A stretch of 64,000 nt of DNA, taken from positions 163,611 through 227,610 of the forward strand of contig NZ_JIBT01000001.1 in the NCBI RefSeq assembly GCF_001039575.1, written 5' to 3'. The stretch comes from Halomonas sp. PR-M31. Lineage in GTDB: Bacteria; Pseudomonadota; Gammaproteobacteria; Pseudomonadales; Halomonadaceae. Shown here piece by piece: positions 43,736-52,807 of the stretch. Under the pieces are notes generated by a model. It searched no databases and was not told where the DNA came from. It saw only the letters and a list, made by a program, of their open reading frames with translations. The number at the start of each line of letters is the position of its first letter. Position 1 is the stretch's first letter. A program made the position numbers and the translations under genes.

Positions 43736-44465
43736 GCGATTGTCTCCCAGCCGATTAGGCAGTCTTTTAGCGTCGCAGGTATGAGGTTCGTCCATACATG
43801 ATGATACATTTGGACACAAAAAGTAACCCCGGACGCGAAGTGCCATCATAATAAGATGCCTAGCGCTGTGCCCCAACATGACATTGGCTGTCTACAAGAG
43901 TGGTTTTTTTGGTTTCTTAAAATCGTTTATTTAATATTTTTTTATCTCAAAAAGGTTATTTTTTAATACCTAAAATATTATTAAGGTAAGAAGATGAATA
44001 CTAAAAAGAAGTATTAACTCGTTTTATGCATAAGCATGTGTTTAATCAGAATTTAAAACACAAAAAAGGGCGTAACTTGTGACAATCTGCAGCTTTTATC
44101 GAGCAACTATTTATAAAAAATAGTAAAAAGCAGTATTTGAAGACAAAAAGGGGATCGGAAGAATAATTTTTGAAGTCAAGGTTTGAGCTGCAGCAGGAGA
44201 AGGACAACATAATGCTGTTTTCACGAGAATGGTTTTTCCAGTACCAATCTCGTTCAAACAAGTAGGATGCTAATGACGTGTGACTAAAGTCTATAGTCAA
44301 AGAGTTCATACTAAAACACAAGATTAGGGATTAGTGTTGAAATGTAACCGCTGCATTGCAACATTTGTAACTGTTCTAAGCGTGATGTCATGGACGATAC
44401 GGTAGTCTATCCAGGCAGACGCCACTCAATGATTACCGTGTCTATCTTTCACTAAGGAATATCGC
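43736..44465. other. 730-bp AT-rich gene-free region between pgaA and the DMT permease
   Basis: Between 43890 and 44330 the sequence is full of A and T tracts and far more AT-rich than the genes around it. I see no credible coding sequence; the minus frame at 44046-44321 has no ribosome-binding site or family likeness. A candidate pgaA promoter is TTGGGG (43876-43871), a 17-base spacer and TATTAT (43853-43848) on the minus strand. AT-rich tracts of this kind are common targets of H-NS/MvaT-type silencers; that is inference. Confidence 0.6.
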
Positions 44466-45341
44466 ATGTCATCGACTCTACTGGGCATCGTGTATATGTG
44501 TCTTGGTGTGCTGTTTCTCGCCTTGGGCGATGCCGTGGCCAAATGGCTGAGCGAAAGCTATGCCCCGGTGCAAATCGTCTTCTTCCGCATGCTGATAGCT
44601 CTGCCATTGATCATGTTGATAGCTCGATTCAACGGCGGCTTGCGCACCTTGGGTACACGACGCCCTCTAATACACTTGCTGCGCGGCCTGATCGCCACCG
44701 TCATTACATTCAGCTTTATAGTAGGGTTATCCTTGCTGCCCTTAGCGGAGGTCACGGCCATTGCCTTTGCCGCTCCGTTATTCATTGCGCTGCTATCGGT
44801 TCCCTTACTCGGTGAGCGAGTCGAACGCCTGCCGTTGATCGCCTCATTCATCGGTTTTGCAGGCGTGCTGATCGTGGTGAGACCCGGCGCCGCAGGGTTT
44901 CAGATTGGGGCGTTGGTAGTGCTGCTTGCAGCCATCTGCTATGCATTACTGATGATTACCGCACGTCTTTACGGTGGCCGGGAGTATCTCTGGGCCATGG
45001 TCTTCTATGTGACCTTGGTGCCGCTAATCGTCAGTGCGCTTCTGCTACCACTGTTCTGGAAACCGCCCCAACTCGTGCATTGGCTGGGCTTTGTCAGTGC
45101 CGGAGTAATGGGAGTGGCGGCGATGGCGTTCATCACCTTGGCGTTTCAACATGCGCCAGCTTCGATTGCCGCACCTTTCGACTACACGGCAATGGTCTGG
45201 GCGATGCTGCTCGGCTGGCTGTTCTGGGGTGAACTTCCGGATACCTGGGTCTATGTCGGCACCGCTGTCATCATCGTCAGCGGTCTTCTCGTCGCTTTTC
45301 ATGAGCGACGTCTGTCCATCAAGGCTCGCCCCACACTCTGA
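44466..45341 (+). CDS. DMT-superfamily (EamA) permease
   Basis: A 291-residue inner-membrane carrier with ten predicted segments in two EamA repeats (about residues 8-140 and 150-285). LFLALGDAVAKWLSE at the start and VIVSGLLVAFHERR at the end are typical. EamA carriers mostly export metabolites or amino acids; the substrate is unknown. AAGGA lies 7 bases before the ATG. It is convergent with the peroxiredoxin gene across a shared hairpin. Confidence 0.88.
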   Translation: MSSTLLGIVYMCLGVLFLALGDAVAKWLSESYAPVQIVFFRMLIALPLIMLIARFNGGLRTLGTRRPLIHLLRGLIATVITFSFIVGLSLLPLAEVTAIAFAAPLFIALLSVPLLGERVERLPLIASFIGFAGVLIVVRPGAAGFQIGALVVLLAAICYALLMITARLYGGREYLWAMVFYVTLVPLIVSALLLPLFWKPPQLVHWLGFVSAGVMGVAAMAFITLAFQHAPASIAAPFDYTAMVWAMLLGWLFWGELPDTWVYVGTAVIIVSGLLVAFHERRLSIKARPTL

Positions 45342-45367
45342 ACTAGGGTTGAACCGAGCCCACAAAA

Positions 45368-45393
45368 AACGCCGACGTCAAAACGTCGGCGTT
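45368..45393 (-). terminator. Terminator between the DMT and peroxiredoxin genes
   Basis: AACGCCGACGT (45368-45378) and ACGTCGGCGTT (45383-45393) form a perfect 11-bp stem with a CAAA loop. On the minus strand it runs into a T-tract (45369-45364), so it ends the peroxiredoxin transcript; it may also slow the convergent plus-strand transcript. Confidence 0.85.
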
Positions 45394-45413
45394 CAGTTTC
45401 CATCGGTAATCGA

Positions 45414-46052
45414 TCAGGACTTGTTGGGTTGCTTGACCATGCGCAGGTAAGGCTTTTTCTCATCCCAACCTTGAGGAAAAAGCTCCTTGGCCTGGTCGTT
45501 ACTGACCGAAGGCACGATGATGCAGTCATCCCCGTCGATCCAGTTCACCGGGGTCGCCACTTTGTAGCCATCGGTAAGCTGCAGGCTGTCGATCACCCGC
45601 AGTATCTCAGTGAAATTACGCCCGGTACTGGCCGGGTAGGTGATGGTCAGACGCACCTTCTTATTGGGATCGATGATGAACACCGAACGTACCGTCAATG
45701 TGCTGTCGGCATTAGGGTGAATCATATCGTAGAGATCGCTGACCTTCCGGTCCTGATCCGCGAGCAGCGGGAAATTCAAGGCACAGCCTTGGGTTTCCTG
45801 TATATCACCGGCCCAGGCCTTGTGATCATCGAGCGGATCCACCGATAGACCGATCGCCTTGACGTTACGCTTATCGAATTCGGGCTTGAGTCTGGATACC
45901 TCGCCAAGCTCCGTGGTGCATACCGGCGTGAAATCCGCCGGGTGCGAGAACAGCACGACCCAGCTATCACCGGCCCATTGATGGAACTCGATGGAACCTT
46001 CAGTGCTGTCCTGCGTGAAGTCCGGGGCGGTATCGCCAAGATGCAAAGACAT
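45414..46052 (-). CDS. 1-Cys peroxiredoxin (Prx6 type)
   Basis: A 212-residue peroxiredoxin. The peroxidatic Cys45 stands in HPADFTPVCTTELG, and the C-terminal extension (GYKVATPVNWIDGDDCIIVP) is that of the Prx6 group. It reduces hydrogen peroxide and organic peroxides; no resolving Cys is obvious, so an outside thiol is needed. Next to it lies a ferritin-like gene, giving a small oxidative/iron stress pair, each with its own start signals. Confidence 0.93.
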   Translation of the reverse strand: MSLHLGDTAPDFTQDSTEGSIEFHQWAGDSWVVLFSHPADFTPVCTTELGEVSRLKPEFDKRNVKAIGLSVDPLDDHKAWAGDIQETQGCALNFPLLADQDRKVSDLYDMIHPNADSTLTVRSVFIIDPNKKVRLTITYPASTGRNFTEILRVIDSLQLTDGYKVATPVNWIDGDDCIIVPSVSNDQAKELFPQGWDEKKPYLRMVKQPNKS

Positions 46053-46113
46053 ACTTACACTCCTTGTTCAGGCCATGTTCAAATGTAGTGGCTGTTCTCG
46101 CGACCAATACCGC

Positions 46114-46671
46114 TTAGGCATTGTTGGTCGGCAGTCGATCGATCCCCTCCAGCAGCCCTGCCATGTCATCGGCGTGCTCTTCTTCCTGGGCCAGGATATC
46201 CTCCATGATACGGCGCGACGTCGGATCCTTGTCGCCTAGATAGGTAGCGATTTCGCGATAGCTGTCGATAGCAATACGCTCAGCAATCAAGTCTTCCTGA
46301 ATCATCTCCTTTAGGTTGGAGCCCTCAACATACTCTGCATGGGAACGGCTTTGCAGGCCTTCCGGTGAAAAGTTGGGCGCACCGCCCAGCTGAACGATAC
46401 GTTCCGCCAACATGTCCGCGTGCTCTTGCTCTTGCTGAGCGTGCTCTAAAAACTCGGCCTTGGCGACATTAGCGCTCAGACCGTCCGCCATATAATAGTG
46501 ACGCTTGTAGCGCAGAACGCAGACGATTTCGGTCGCCAGAGCTTCATTGAGAATGTTGATTACGTTCTCGCGATCAGCTTTATAGCCTTCCGTAATCGCG
46601 CCTTTTTCGATGTGCTTACGCGCACGTTCACGAAGTGTCTGTACGTCGGTCAAAAATGGTTGATCTACCAT
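46114..46671 (-). CDS. Ferritin-like di-iron protein (bacterioferritin/Dps-like)
   Basis: A 185-residue four-helix ferritin-like protein. Metal-ligand pairs appear as EALATEIV near residue 43, EQEHADMLAERI at 81-92, DLIAERIAIDSYREI near 127 and EEEHADDM at 163-170, the two ExxH motifs expected for a di-iron site. It belongs to the bacterioferritin-related group that stores or detoxifies iron. AAGGAG 9 bases before fixes the ATG at 46671 over an earlier ATG at 46704. Adjacent to a peroxiredoxin. Confidence 0.85.
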   Translation of the reverse strand: MVDQPFLTDVQTLRERARKHIEKGAITEGYKADRENVINILNEALATEIVCVLRYKRHYYMADGLSANVAKAEFLEHAQQEQEHADMLAERIVQLGGAPNFSPEGLQSRSHAEYVEGSNLKEMIQEDLIAERIAIDSYREIATYLGDKDPTSRRIMEDILAQEEEHADDMAGLLEGIDRLPTNNA

Positions 46672-46785
46672 GAAATAATCTCCTTGTATCAACGCTAGTT
46701 CCAAAAGCGTAGAACATCTTTAACGGTCAAGTAGAGGATGTGGGCAAATTGGCATTATTCAAGGGTCTTGACCCGAAGACATGGG

Positions 46786-47298
46786 CTAAGAAAACGGCAA
46801 AAGCAATAACTCAAGGCGCGGGGCCCCCTGTACCGAGATAGCGATTCTGCCAGTAGTCGAGATCAAGAGACGTGGTGGTGACATGACGACCCTGCCGGGG
46901 GCATGAACCATCTGGCCATCGCCCAAGTAGATGCCCACATGAGTGGCTTTGCTACCCGAGCCAAAGAACAGCAGATCGCCGGGGCGAATCGTATCCCGCT
47001 GAGGGATGCGAGAAAATTGCTGATTGGCGGTGCGGGGTATGTCGATGCCCGCATTGGCGTAAGCCATCTGAACCAGCCCAGAGCAGTCCAGGCCCCTTGT
47101 GGTCGTCCCGCCATAGCGATAGGGAATGCCTAGTGCCTGGCGGGCGCTGGCCAGGATCATGGCTCGCTCGAGGGAAAGCTCGGCCTGATCCTGATCGTAC
47201 TCCTGCATGCGCATCTCGCGCCCGGCACAGCCGGCCAGGAGTACAAGCATGAGCAAAGTGAAACAGCGCCAGCATCGCGCGTTTAATGATAGAGCCAT
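46786..47298 (-). CDS. NlpC/P60 (C40) peptidoglycan hydrolase lipoprotein
   Basis: A 170-residue lipoprotein with lipobox LAGC (Cys24) and a C40 peptidase domain. Catalytic residues: C72 (GLDCSG), H120 (ATHVGIYLG) and H132 (MVHAPG). It resembles MepS/Spr and NlpC enzymes that cut stem-peptide cross-links for wall growth. I take the ATG at 47298; an ATG at 47328 would put ten polar residues before the signal peptide. It stands alone. Confidence 0.9.
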   Translation of the reverse strand: MALSLNARCWRCFTLLMLVLLAGCAGREMRMQEYDQDQAELSLERAMILASARQALGIPYRYGGTTTRGLDCSGLVQMAYANAGIDIPRTANQQFSRIPQRDTIRPGDLLFFGSGSKATHVGIYLGDGQMVHAPGRVVMSPPRLLISTTGRIAISVQGAPRLELLLLPFS

Positions 47299-47513
47299 GA
47301 GCAACTCGATTTGAATATCACCAACCATAGACTAGCGCTACATGAGCACCTGAGCCATTCCAAGTAAATCGTAGAGGTTCCTATGGCGTCTTTGTAGCGT
47401 GTCAAAAGCGTATAAACGTCGAGAGCAGGCGTGGCCAACCCCATGATAAAACAGTGTTATAGTCGTTGACGCAAACAATAATCACCGGTTACTCGACCGC
47501 AAGGAGTTCTTTT

Positions 47514-48500
47514 ATGAAAAAACGCTATCCGTTTACTTTCATTGTCGGTTCGGCGCTTTTAACGTTTCCCCTGGCATTCTCCGCAACAGCGCTAGCACAA
47601 CAAGAAATGGCTCAACAGGAAGGCGCCAGCGTGCGTTTTTCCTCGCCGCCCTGGCCCGGCGTAACCGTCAAGACCGCCATGGCCTCCAGGTTGCTCGAGG
47701 CATTGGGTTACAAGCCCAGTCAGCAGGAGATCGGTTCCACCATCACGTATGAAGCACTCAATCTGGGCGAGATCGATGCGTTTCTCGCCGCCTGGCTACC
47801 CGGCCAACAGACCATGTACGACCCAAGCATGGAAAAAGGCACCATCGTCGATCTTGGCAACAACGTCGATGGCGCACGATTGGGTTTTGCAGTACCGCGC
47901 TATGTGGCTGAAGCCGGCGTTACGTCGGCAGAAGATCTGGATAAAGATGAGTACGCCAAGCGCTTTGGCCGCACGATCTACAACATCGAGGCTGGCTCCG
48001 GCATGAGTGAGATCCTTAACGGTGCGGTAGATGAGGATACCTATGGCCTAGGCGATTGGGATCTTTCCGAGACCTCGACGCCAGGCATGCTTAGCGTGGT
48101 AAAAGACGCCATCAAAAACGATGAATGGGTTGTGTTCGGCGCCTGGACGCCCCACTGGATGAACATCGAGTACGATATCGTCTATCTCGATGATCCCGAG
48201 GATCTATGGGGACCGGATGAAGGGCACAGCGACGTCAAGACGTTGCTCAGCAAGGACTTTGCCGATTCGCACCCTAACGCTGCCAGGTTTCTCGATCAGA
48301 TCGTGATTTCCGCGGACGATCAGAGCGAGATGATCCTGGGATTTGGTTTTGAAAATAGAGAGCCCGAGGAAGTGGCGTTGGAATGGATCAAGAATAACCC
48401 GGAGAAGATCAAATCCTTCGCTGAGGGTGTTACCACTCGGGATGGCAAATCTGCCTGGCCTGCCTTGCAGGAAGCGTTTGATCTGCCCAATGCTGGATGA
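47514..48500 (+). CDS. Glycine betaine/proline-type ABC substrate-binding protein (orphan)
   Basis: A 328-residue periplasmic protein with signal peptide (FPLAFSATALAQ) and an OpuAC/ProX fold: SSPPWPGVTVKTAMASRLLE, DAFLAAWLPGQQ and VVFGAWTPHWMN hold the Trp residues that form the cation box for betaine. AAGGAG before the ATG at 47514 fixes the start. There is no permease or ATPase gene beside it, so it must feed a transporter elsewhere or serve as a scavenger. The hairpin at 48522-48550 ends it. Confidence 0.9.
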   Translation: MKKRYPFTFIVGSALLTFPLAFSATALAQQEMAQQEGASVRFSSPPWPGVTVKTAMASRLLEALGYKPSQQEIGSTITYEALNLGEIDAFLAAWLPGQQTMYDPSMEKGTIVDLGNNVDGARLGFAVPRYVAEAGVTSAEDLDKDEYAKRFGRTIYNIEAGSGMSEILNGAVDEDTYGLGDWDLSETSTPGMLSVVKDAIKNDEWVVFGAWTPHWMNIEYDIVYLDDPEDLWGPDEGHSDVKTLLSKDFADSHPNAARFLDQIVISADDQSEMILGFGFENREPEEVALEWIKNNPEKIKSFAEGVTTRDGKSAWPALQEAFDLPNAG

Positions 48501-48521
48501 TCGAACGTCCTGGCATTATTG

Positions 48522-48550
48522 CAATCGCCCGGCCATTGGTCGGGCGATTG
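48522..48550. terminator. Hairpin between the betaine-binding and gloA genes
   Basis: CAATCGCCCG (48522-48531) and CGGGCGATTG (48541-48550) form a perfect 10-bp stem between two convergent genes. T-runs are short on both sides (TGTGTC on plus), so it is probably a weak bidirectional terminator. Confidence 0.55.
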
Positions 48551-48554
48551 TGTG

Positions 48555-49091
48555 TCAGCGCCCCATCTTGGTCATCAGAGCAGGCTCGACGATCTCGATC
48601 CAGTAGCCGTCCGGGTCCTTGACGAAGGCGACATTCTTCATCTTGCCGTCTTCCGGGCGTTTGACGAACTCGACCTGATTGCTCTCGAACCAGTGCATGG
48701 CAGTGGCCAGATCCGGCACCGAAAAGCAGATATGGCCAAAGCCCTGGGGCTCGGCGTTGCCATCATGATAGGCGAAATCCGACTGATCTTCGGTGCCCCA
48801 ATTATGGGTCAACTCGAGTACGCTGCGCCGACCGAACGTCCACCGGGTTCGCTCGCCGACATCCTCCGGCACCGGCTCGTCCACATCCACCTGGGCCAGA
48901 AAATACAGGGTGAACTGCATCTCGGGAAAATCCAGCTTGCGCAGCACCCGTAGGCCAAACACATGCGTATAAAACGCCAGAGAGCGTTCCGGGTCCTTGA
49001 TGCGCAGCATGGTGTGATTGAGGTTGAAGCCGGCGGTTTCCGGGGGGACGTGGGTATCAACGCCGGGATAGTTTTCGGTAAATATTGCCAT
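48555..49091 (-). CDS. gloA: Lactoylglutathione lyase (glyoxalase I)
   Basis: A 178-residue glyoxalase I that converts the methylglyoxal-glutathione adduct to S-lactoylglutathione. The four metal ligands are seen: H26 (LNHTMLR), E93 (VLELTHNWGTE), H120 (GFGHICFSV) and E166 (YWIEIVEP). The 178-residue form with an extra loop (PEDVGERTRW) resembles the longer, zinc-type enzymes rather than the short 135-residue nickel type. Confidence 0.95.
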   Translation of the reverse strand: MAIFTENYPGVDTHVPPETAGFNLNHTMLRIKDPERSLAFYTHVFGLRVLRKLDFPEMQFTLYFLAQVDVDEPVPEDVGERTRWTFGRRSVLELTHNWGTEDQSDFAYHDGNAEPQGFGHICFSVPDLATAMHWFESNQVEFVKRPEDGKMKNVAFVKDPDGYWIEIVEPALMTKMGR

Positions 49092-49154
49092 GTTCTGCTC
49101 CTCGTCGTTCCTGATGATGGGTCAATATCAGCCTAGCGTATTATCAGCATCGCC

Positions 49155-50312
49155 TCATTCACCGGCATAGCCGGTCATTTCCAGATATCCCTCGCCCTCA
49201 TTGCTGCCGCTTACCGTCACCATACCTTCCCAATAAGGAAACGAGGTGCCCATCCATTGATTCGGGTGACGGGCGCGGACCTCGACGTCAAGATCATGAG
49301 CAGGCACCTGAACACGCCAGCGTGTCGGAATTTCTCGTCCTGCTACTGTTTGATACTCAAGGGGCATCAAGTTCAGATCTTCGGGCTTGAGGGGCGTGAT
49401 GTTGCCCTGCGGGGTAATCCAGCTGCCGGATAGATAGCTTCCATCTTCGTTCTCGTTGCCGCTCTCATCCCCGCCACGAAGACGAAAAGCCATCAGCTTG
49501 GCGCCACTGTCGAGATGCAGCGAAAACCAGTCCCAGCCGCTCTGAGTTGGCCCCAGCAGCTGGCTACTCCACTCCCGATCGAGCCAGGCGCGACCGGTAA
49601 CGGCGATGGGCTCGCCGGCGACACGCACTTCGCCCTCGACGCGAAAGAACGGCTGACTGTAGTACATCGAGCCCTGGCCGTCCGCGGATTTCTGGCTGAA
49701 CCCTTGCGTGCCGTGACGCACCAGCGGGCCTTCGGCATCGAGCGTCAAGCGATAGCCAAACTCCTTGCCGCTGGCGGTCACCAGTAAATGATCAAAGCCT
49801 GAACCGTCATTTTCACCCGCGCTATCATCCTTCCCCAAGGCACGTAGTGACCAGTTGTCGATCCAGGCCTCGAACGGCGTGGTTTTTACCCCAGCCTGGC
49901 CCACGCCGCCCCGGGCGAAACGCTCACTGAATAGGTGATCCTCCGGGGTCGAAAGCGCCGCGTGAGCCATCCACAGCTGGCGGCTGGCCCAGGGCGTTTC
50001 GTCTGAGGTCTTCTGCTGTAAATCTGGAGGCGCCATCGCCTGACGAAACAGCGTCCACTGCACCCCGAAGCGGCGGCCATCTTCCGCGACAAGATTGCCG
50101 GTCAGATACCACCATTCGATGCGAAAATCAGGATGCGGGCCGTGATCTTCCGGGAAGTTCAGCATCGTGCCGGGCTTTGCCTGGGGAAAGTTGTCGTCGC
50201 CTTCCCCAAGACCCGCATAGCTTGTGGGTGCAGTGGACTCCTTTGGCCAAAGCTGCCAGCCCATTACTACCAGGGCGACAATCAGCAGGGAAATACTCAG
50301 TAGACGCTTCAT
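49155..50312 (-). CDS. AttH/CrtC-like lipocalin-type protein of an ABC operon
   Basis: A 385-residue protein with one N-terminal hydrophobic segment (LLSISLLIVALVVMGWQLW), then a double-lipocalin fold like AttH and carotenoid 1,2-hydratase: DHGPHPDFRIEWWYLTGNL near residue 55, RLDREWSSQ-like (WLDREWSSQLLG) near 240 and GWDWFSLHLDSG. Its start overlaps the permease stop by 4 bases. With the FtsX-type permease and LolD-type ATPase it forms an AttFGH-like unit of unknown cargo. A periplasmic lipid-like ligand is plausible. Confidence 0.85.
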   Translation of the reverse strand: MKRLLSISLLIVALVVMGWQLWPKESTAPTSYAGLGEGDDNFPQAKPGTMLNFPEDHGPHPDFRIEWWYLTGNLVAEDGRRFGVQWTLFRQAMAPPDLQQKTSDETPWASRQLWMAHAALSTPEDHLFSERFARGGVGQAGVKTTPFEAWIDNWSLRALGKDDSAGENDGSGFDHLLVTASGKEFGYRLTLDAEGPLVRHGTQGFSQKSADGQGSMYYSQPFFRVEGEVRVAGEPIAVTGRAWLDREWSSQLLGPTQSGWDWFSLHLDSGAKLMAFRLRGGDESGNENEDGSYLSGSWITPQGNITPLKPEDLNLMPLEYQTVAGREIPTRWRVQVPAHDLDVEVRARHPNQWMGTSFPYWEGMVTVSGSNEGEGYLEMTGYAGE

Positions 50313-52807
50313 GCGGCGGCAAACTCCTGCAGTAGCTGGCGTGGCGGCACGCGGCGCAGGCGCCAGGCAGGTATCAGGGCCGCCAGGATGGCAACCACCA
50401 CCGCCAGAGTAACGGTCATGGCAATCTGACCGGGAAATATATGCAGCGGCAGTCGCCAGCCAAAGGCGGCCACATTGATCACCGCTACTAGGGCGCCGGT
50501 CAGCAAAAGACCCAAGGGGATCGCCAGCAGTGCGGTGCCCAGGCATGCCATTACCAGCTGACCGATCTGCAGCTTCACCAGCCGGCCGCGAGACACCCCC
50601 AGTGCCCAGAGCGGCGCTAGCTGGGCGCGACGTGCTTCAGCCTGAGCCAGCAGGGTGGTTAGTAGCGCCAGTCCCGCGACGCCGAGGGTCAACGCATTGA
50701 GCGCTCGGGTAATGGCGAAGGTACGCTCGAATACCTCGGTAGCCACCTGCTTCAAGGCCTGCTGATCGATCAAGGAGCCTCCGCTTGGATTCTCCTCCGC
50801 TAGATTAAAACGCTCGCTCATAGCCTCCTGCAGGCGGCTCAGTGTCTGCACGCGATCCCCGGTTGGGGCCAGCACCACGCCGAGAGTGCCGGAAGGCGCC
50901 TTGAACTCCGTGGCCAGACGCGACACCGGCAGGGTGATCTCGCCCCGAGGATTGCCATAATCTGGATAGACCGCGGCAACGCTCAAGGTGACCAGACCCG
51001 ACGGACCTTGAAGCTGCAAGCTGTCACCGGGTCCGAGCCCTTGCCGCCGAGCCAGCTGCTCGTTGATGAACGCCGCACCGGACGTTAGCGCCTGCCAGGC
51101 TGCCTCGTGGCCGTTCCGGGTCTCGAGCAGCGGCCAGGTCTCTTGCAAGATGGGCTTTGGCGCAATGCCGAACAGCGCCACCGCCCCGGCATTTTTGTCA
51201 TCCATGATCAGCTCTGCCTCGGTGTTGCGCGCGGGCAGCAGGGTGGCCACTTCAGAGCGCTCATTCAGCCAGGATTCGAGATCCTCGAACTGCTCCGCGG
51301 CAGGGCGCACATAGAGATCCGCCAGCAGGCGCTGATCGAGCCAGTCGAGAAAGGTCAGGCGAAAGCCCCCGACCATGCTGCCTACCCCCAGGTTGGCGGA
51401 TAGGGCCAGCAGCAGTGCCATCATGGCCAAGGAGAGCTGGGGCAGCTGCAATTGAAGATCGGCAACACCCCATTGCAGTAGGGCAGCGCGCCGAGGCAGG
51501 TAGCGAGCGAGCAGGCCAAGCAGCCCGGCGAGCAGCGGCGGCAGGCACAGCGCCGCCCCCAGCAGCAATAAAGCGACCAGAGTAAAACCCAGGGCCAAAT
51601 CTTGTCGCCCAGCAGTGCTTGCCAGGTACCACCACAGGAAACCTGCCCCCGCCAGCAAGGCACCGCCGAAAAGCAGCTGCACCCGCAGTTGACCGCGCAG
51701 ACGCCCGCGCCAGGCCTGGGCCTGCCCCAGGCCGAGTACGTTGATTCGGCTTGCCCGCCACAGCATGCTGGCCCCGGCACTGAAAAGTCCGCCCAGGGTA
51801 ATCGCAAGGCCCCCAAGCCAGTAGTACCAGGGTAGATTCAGGGTGTTGCTGACCGTGGTGTCGTAAAGAGAATCCAGGGTCGCGGCCACGTCCGGCAACA
51901 GCAGCTGAGCCAGAATCACACCGCTGACAATACCCAGCAGCGCCCCGAGGAGACCCATCAGCAGCAGCTCCAGTCCCAGGGCCAGTATCAGCGTTCGCCC
52001 CGGCACTCCAAGGGCGCGCAGGGTGCGCAAGAGCCCCAGGCGTTGCTCCAGGGCCAACCCCAAGGCGGCATGCACGATGAATAGACCCACTACCAGGGCC
52101 AGCAGGCCCATGGCGGTGAGATTGAGATGGAAGCTGTCCGCAAGCTGACCGGGTGAGGCCAGTGTATCTGGTGAGGTGCGTACAAACGCGGCAGGCAGTT
52201 CGACATCGCGCTCCGGCGCAATCACTAGCCGAGTGATACGTCGATCCATGTCCAGCAGGCGTGCGGCGACGGCAATATCCGTCACCAAAGTGGCCGGGGG
52301 CAAATCCGGGGCGATCTCAAAGGGTGGCAAGTTCTCAAGGGCGCGGGCCTTTTCAAGCGTGTCCGGGGCCACTCGCACGCGATAAGGGGGGATTAGCCAG
52401 TTGCCCAGGGCATCCGCATCGCCGTTCTGCTGGGCCAAGGGCGCACCCCCGGGCAGGCTCAAGGGTTCGATGCCGATCAGCATTAGACTCTCGCCGTCGG
52501 ATAGAGACAGCTCACCTTCGATGATGGGTGAGACCGGCAGCCCGGCTCGACGAAGATCGCGATAGTCATCCAGGGTCAGCGTTGCGCCATCGCGCCGGGT
52601 GATGCGATCAAGATCCGCGCTGAACAATGACTCGGCCCGGTCATAGCTCTCCCGCGCCGAGGCGTTGATGGCCTGCACGCCGCTCCACAATGCGCTGGCG
52701 ACCCAGAGGCCTAACAGCAGCATGGCTAGCTGACCGGGATGGCGACGATAATGGGACAGCAGCGTTGCAAGGGTCGTGCGCAGCACGCTTGGCGTGGCGG
52801 TACTCAC
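50309..52807 (-). CDS. FtsX/MacB-type ABC permease
   Basis: An 832-residue permease with two FtsX repeats: an N-terminal segment, a large periplasmic domain (about residues 45-235), membrane clusters near 240-460, a second periplasmic domain and a last three-segment cluster (about 690-820). This is the layout of LolC/YbbP-like exporters acting on lipids or lipoproteins. It overlaps its ATPase and the AttH-like gene by 4 bases each (ATGA). The operon order is ATPase, permease, AttH. Confidence 0.88.
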   Translation of the reverse strand: MSTATPSVLRTTLATLLSHYRRHPGQLAMLLLGLWVASALWSGVQAINASARESYDRAESLFSADLDRITRRDGATLTLDDYRDLRRAGLPVSPIIEGELSLSDGESLMLIGIEPLSLPGGAPLAQQNGDADALGNWLIPPYRVRVAPDTLEKARALENLPPFEIAPDLPPATLVTDIAVAARLLDMDRRITRLVIAPERDVELPAAFVRTSPDTLASPGQLADSFHLNLTAMGLLALVVGLFIVHAALGLALEQRLGLLRTLRALGVPGRTLILALGLELLLMGLLGALLGIVSGVILAQLLLPDVAATLDSLYDTTVSNTLNLPWYYWLGGLAITLGGLFSAGASMLWRASRINVLGLGQAQAWRGRLRGQLRVQLLFGGALLAGAGFLWWYLASTAGRQDLALGFTLVALLLLGAALCLPPLLAGLLGLLARYLPRRAALLQWGVADLQLQLPQLSLAMMALLLALSANLGVGSMVGGFRLTFLDWLDQRLLADLYVRPAAEQFEDLESWLNERSEVATLLPARNTEAELIMDDKNAGAVALFGIAPKPILQETWPLLETRNGHEAAWQALTSGAAFINEQLARRQGLGPGDSLQLQGPSGLVTLSVAAVYPDYGNPRGEITLPVSRLATEFKAPSGTLGVVLAPTGDRVQTLSRLQEAMSERFNLAEENPSGGSLIDQQALKQVATEVFERTFAITRALNALTLGVAGLALLTTLLAQAEARRAQLAPLWALGVSRGRLVKLQIGQLVMACLGTALLAIPLGLLLTGALVAVINVAAFGWRLPLHIFPGQIAMTVTLAVVVAILAALIPAWRLRRVPPRQLLQEFAAA

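Noticed and set aside
44046..44321. Minus frame of 91 codons in the AT-rich block before pgaA
   Set aside because: Cys/Phe/Ser-rich product with no ribosome-binding site; looks like chance in AT-rich DNA.
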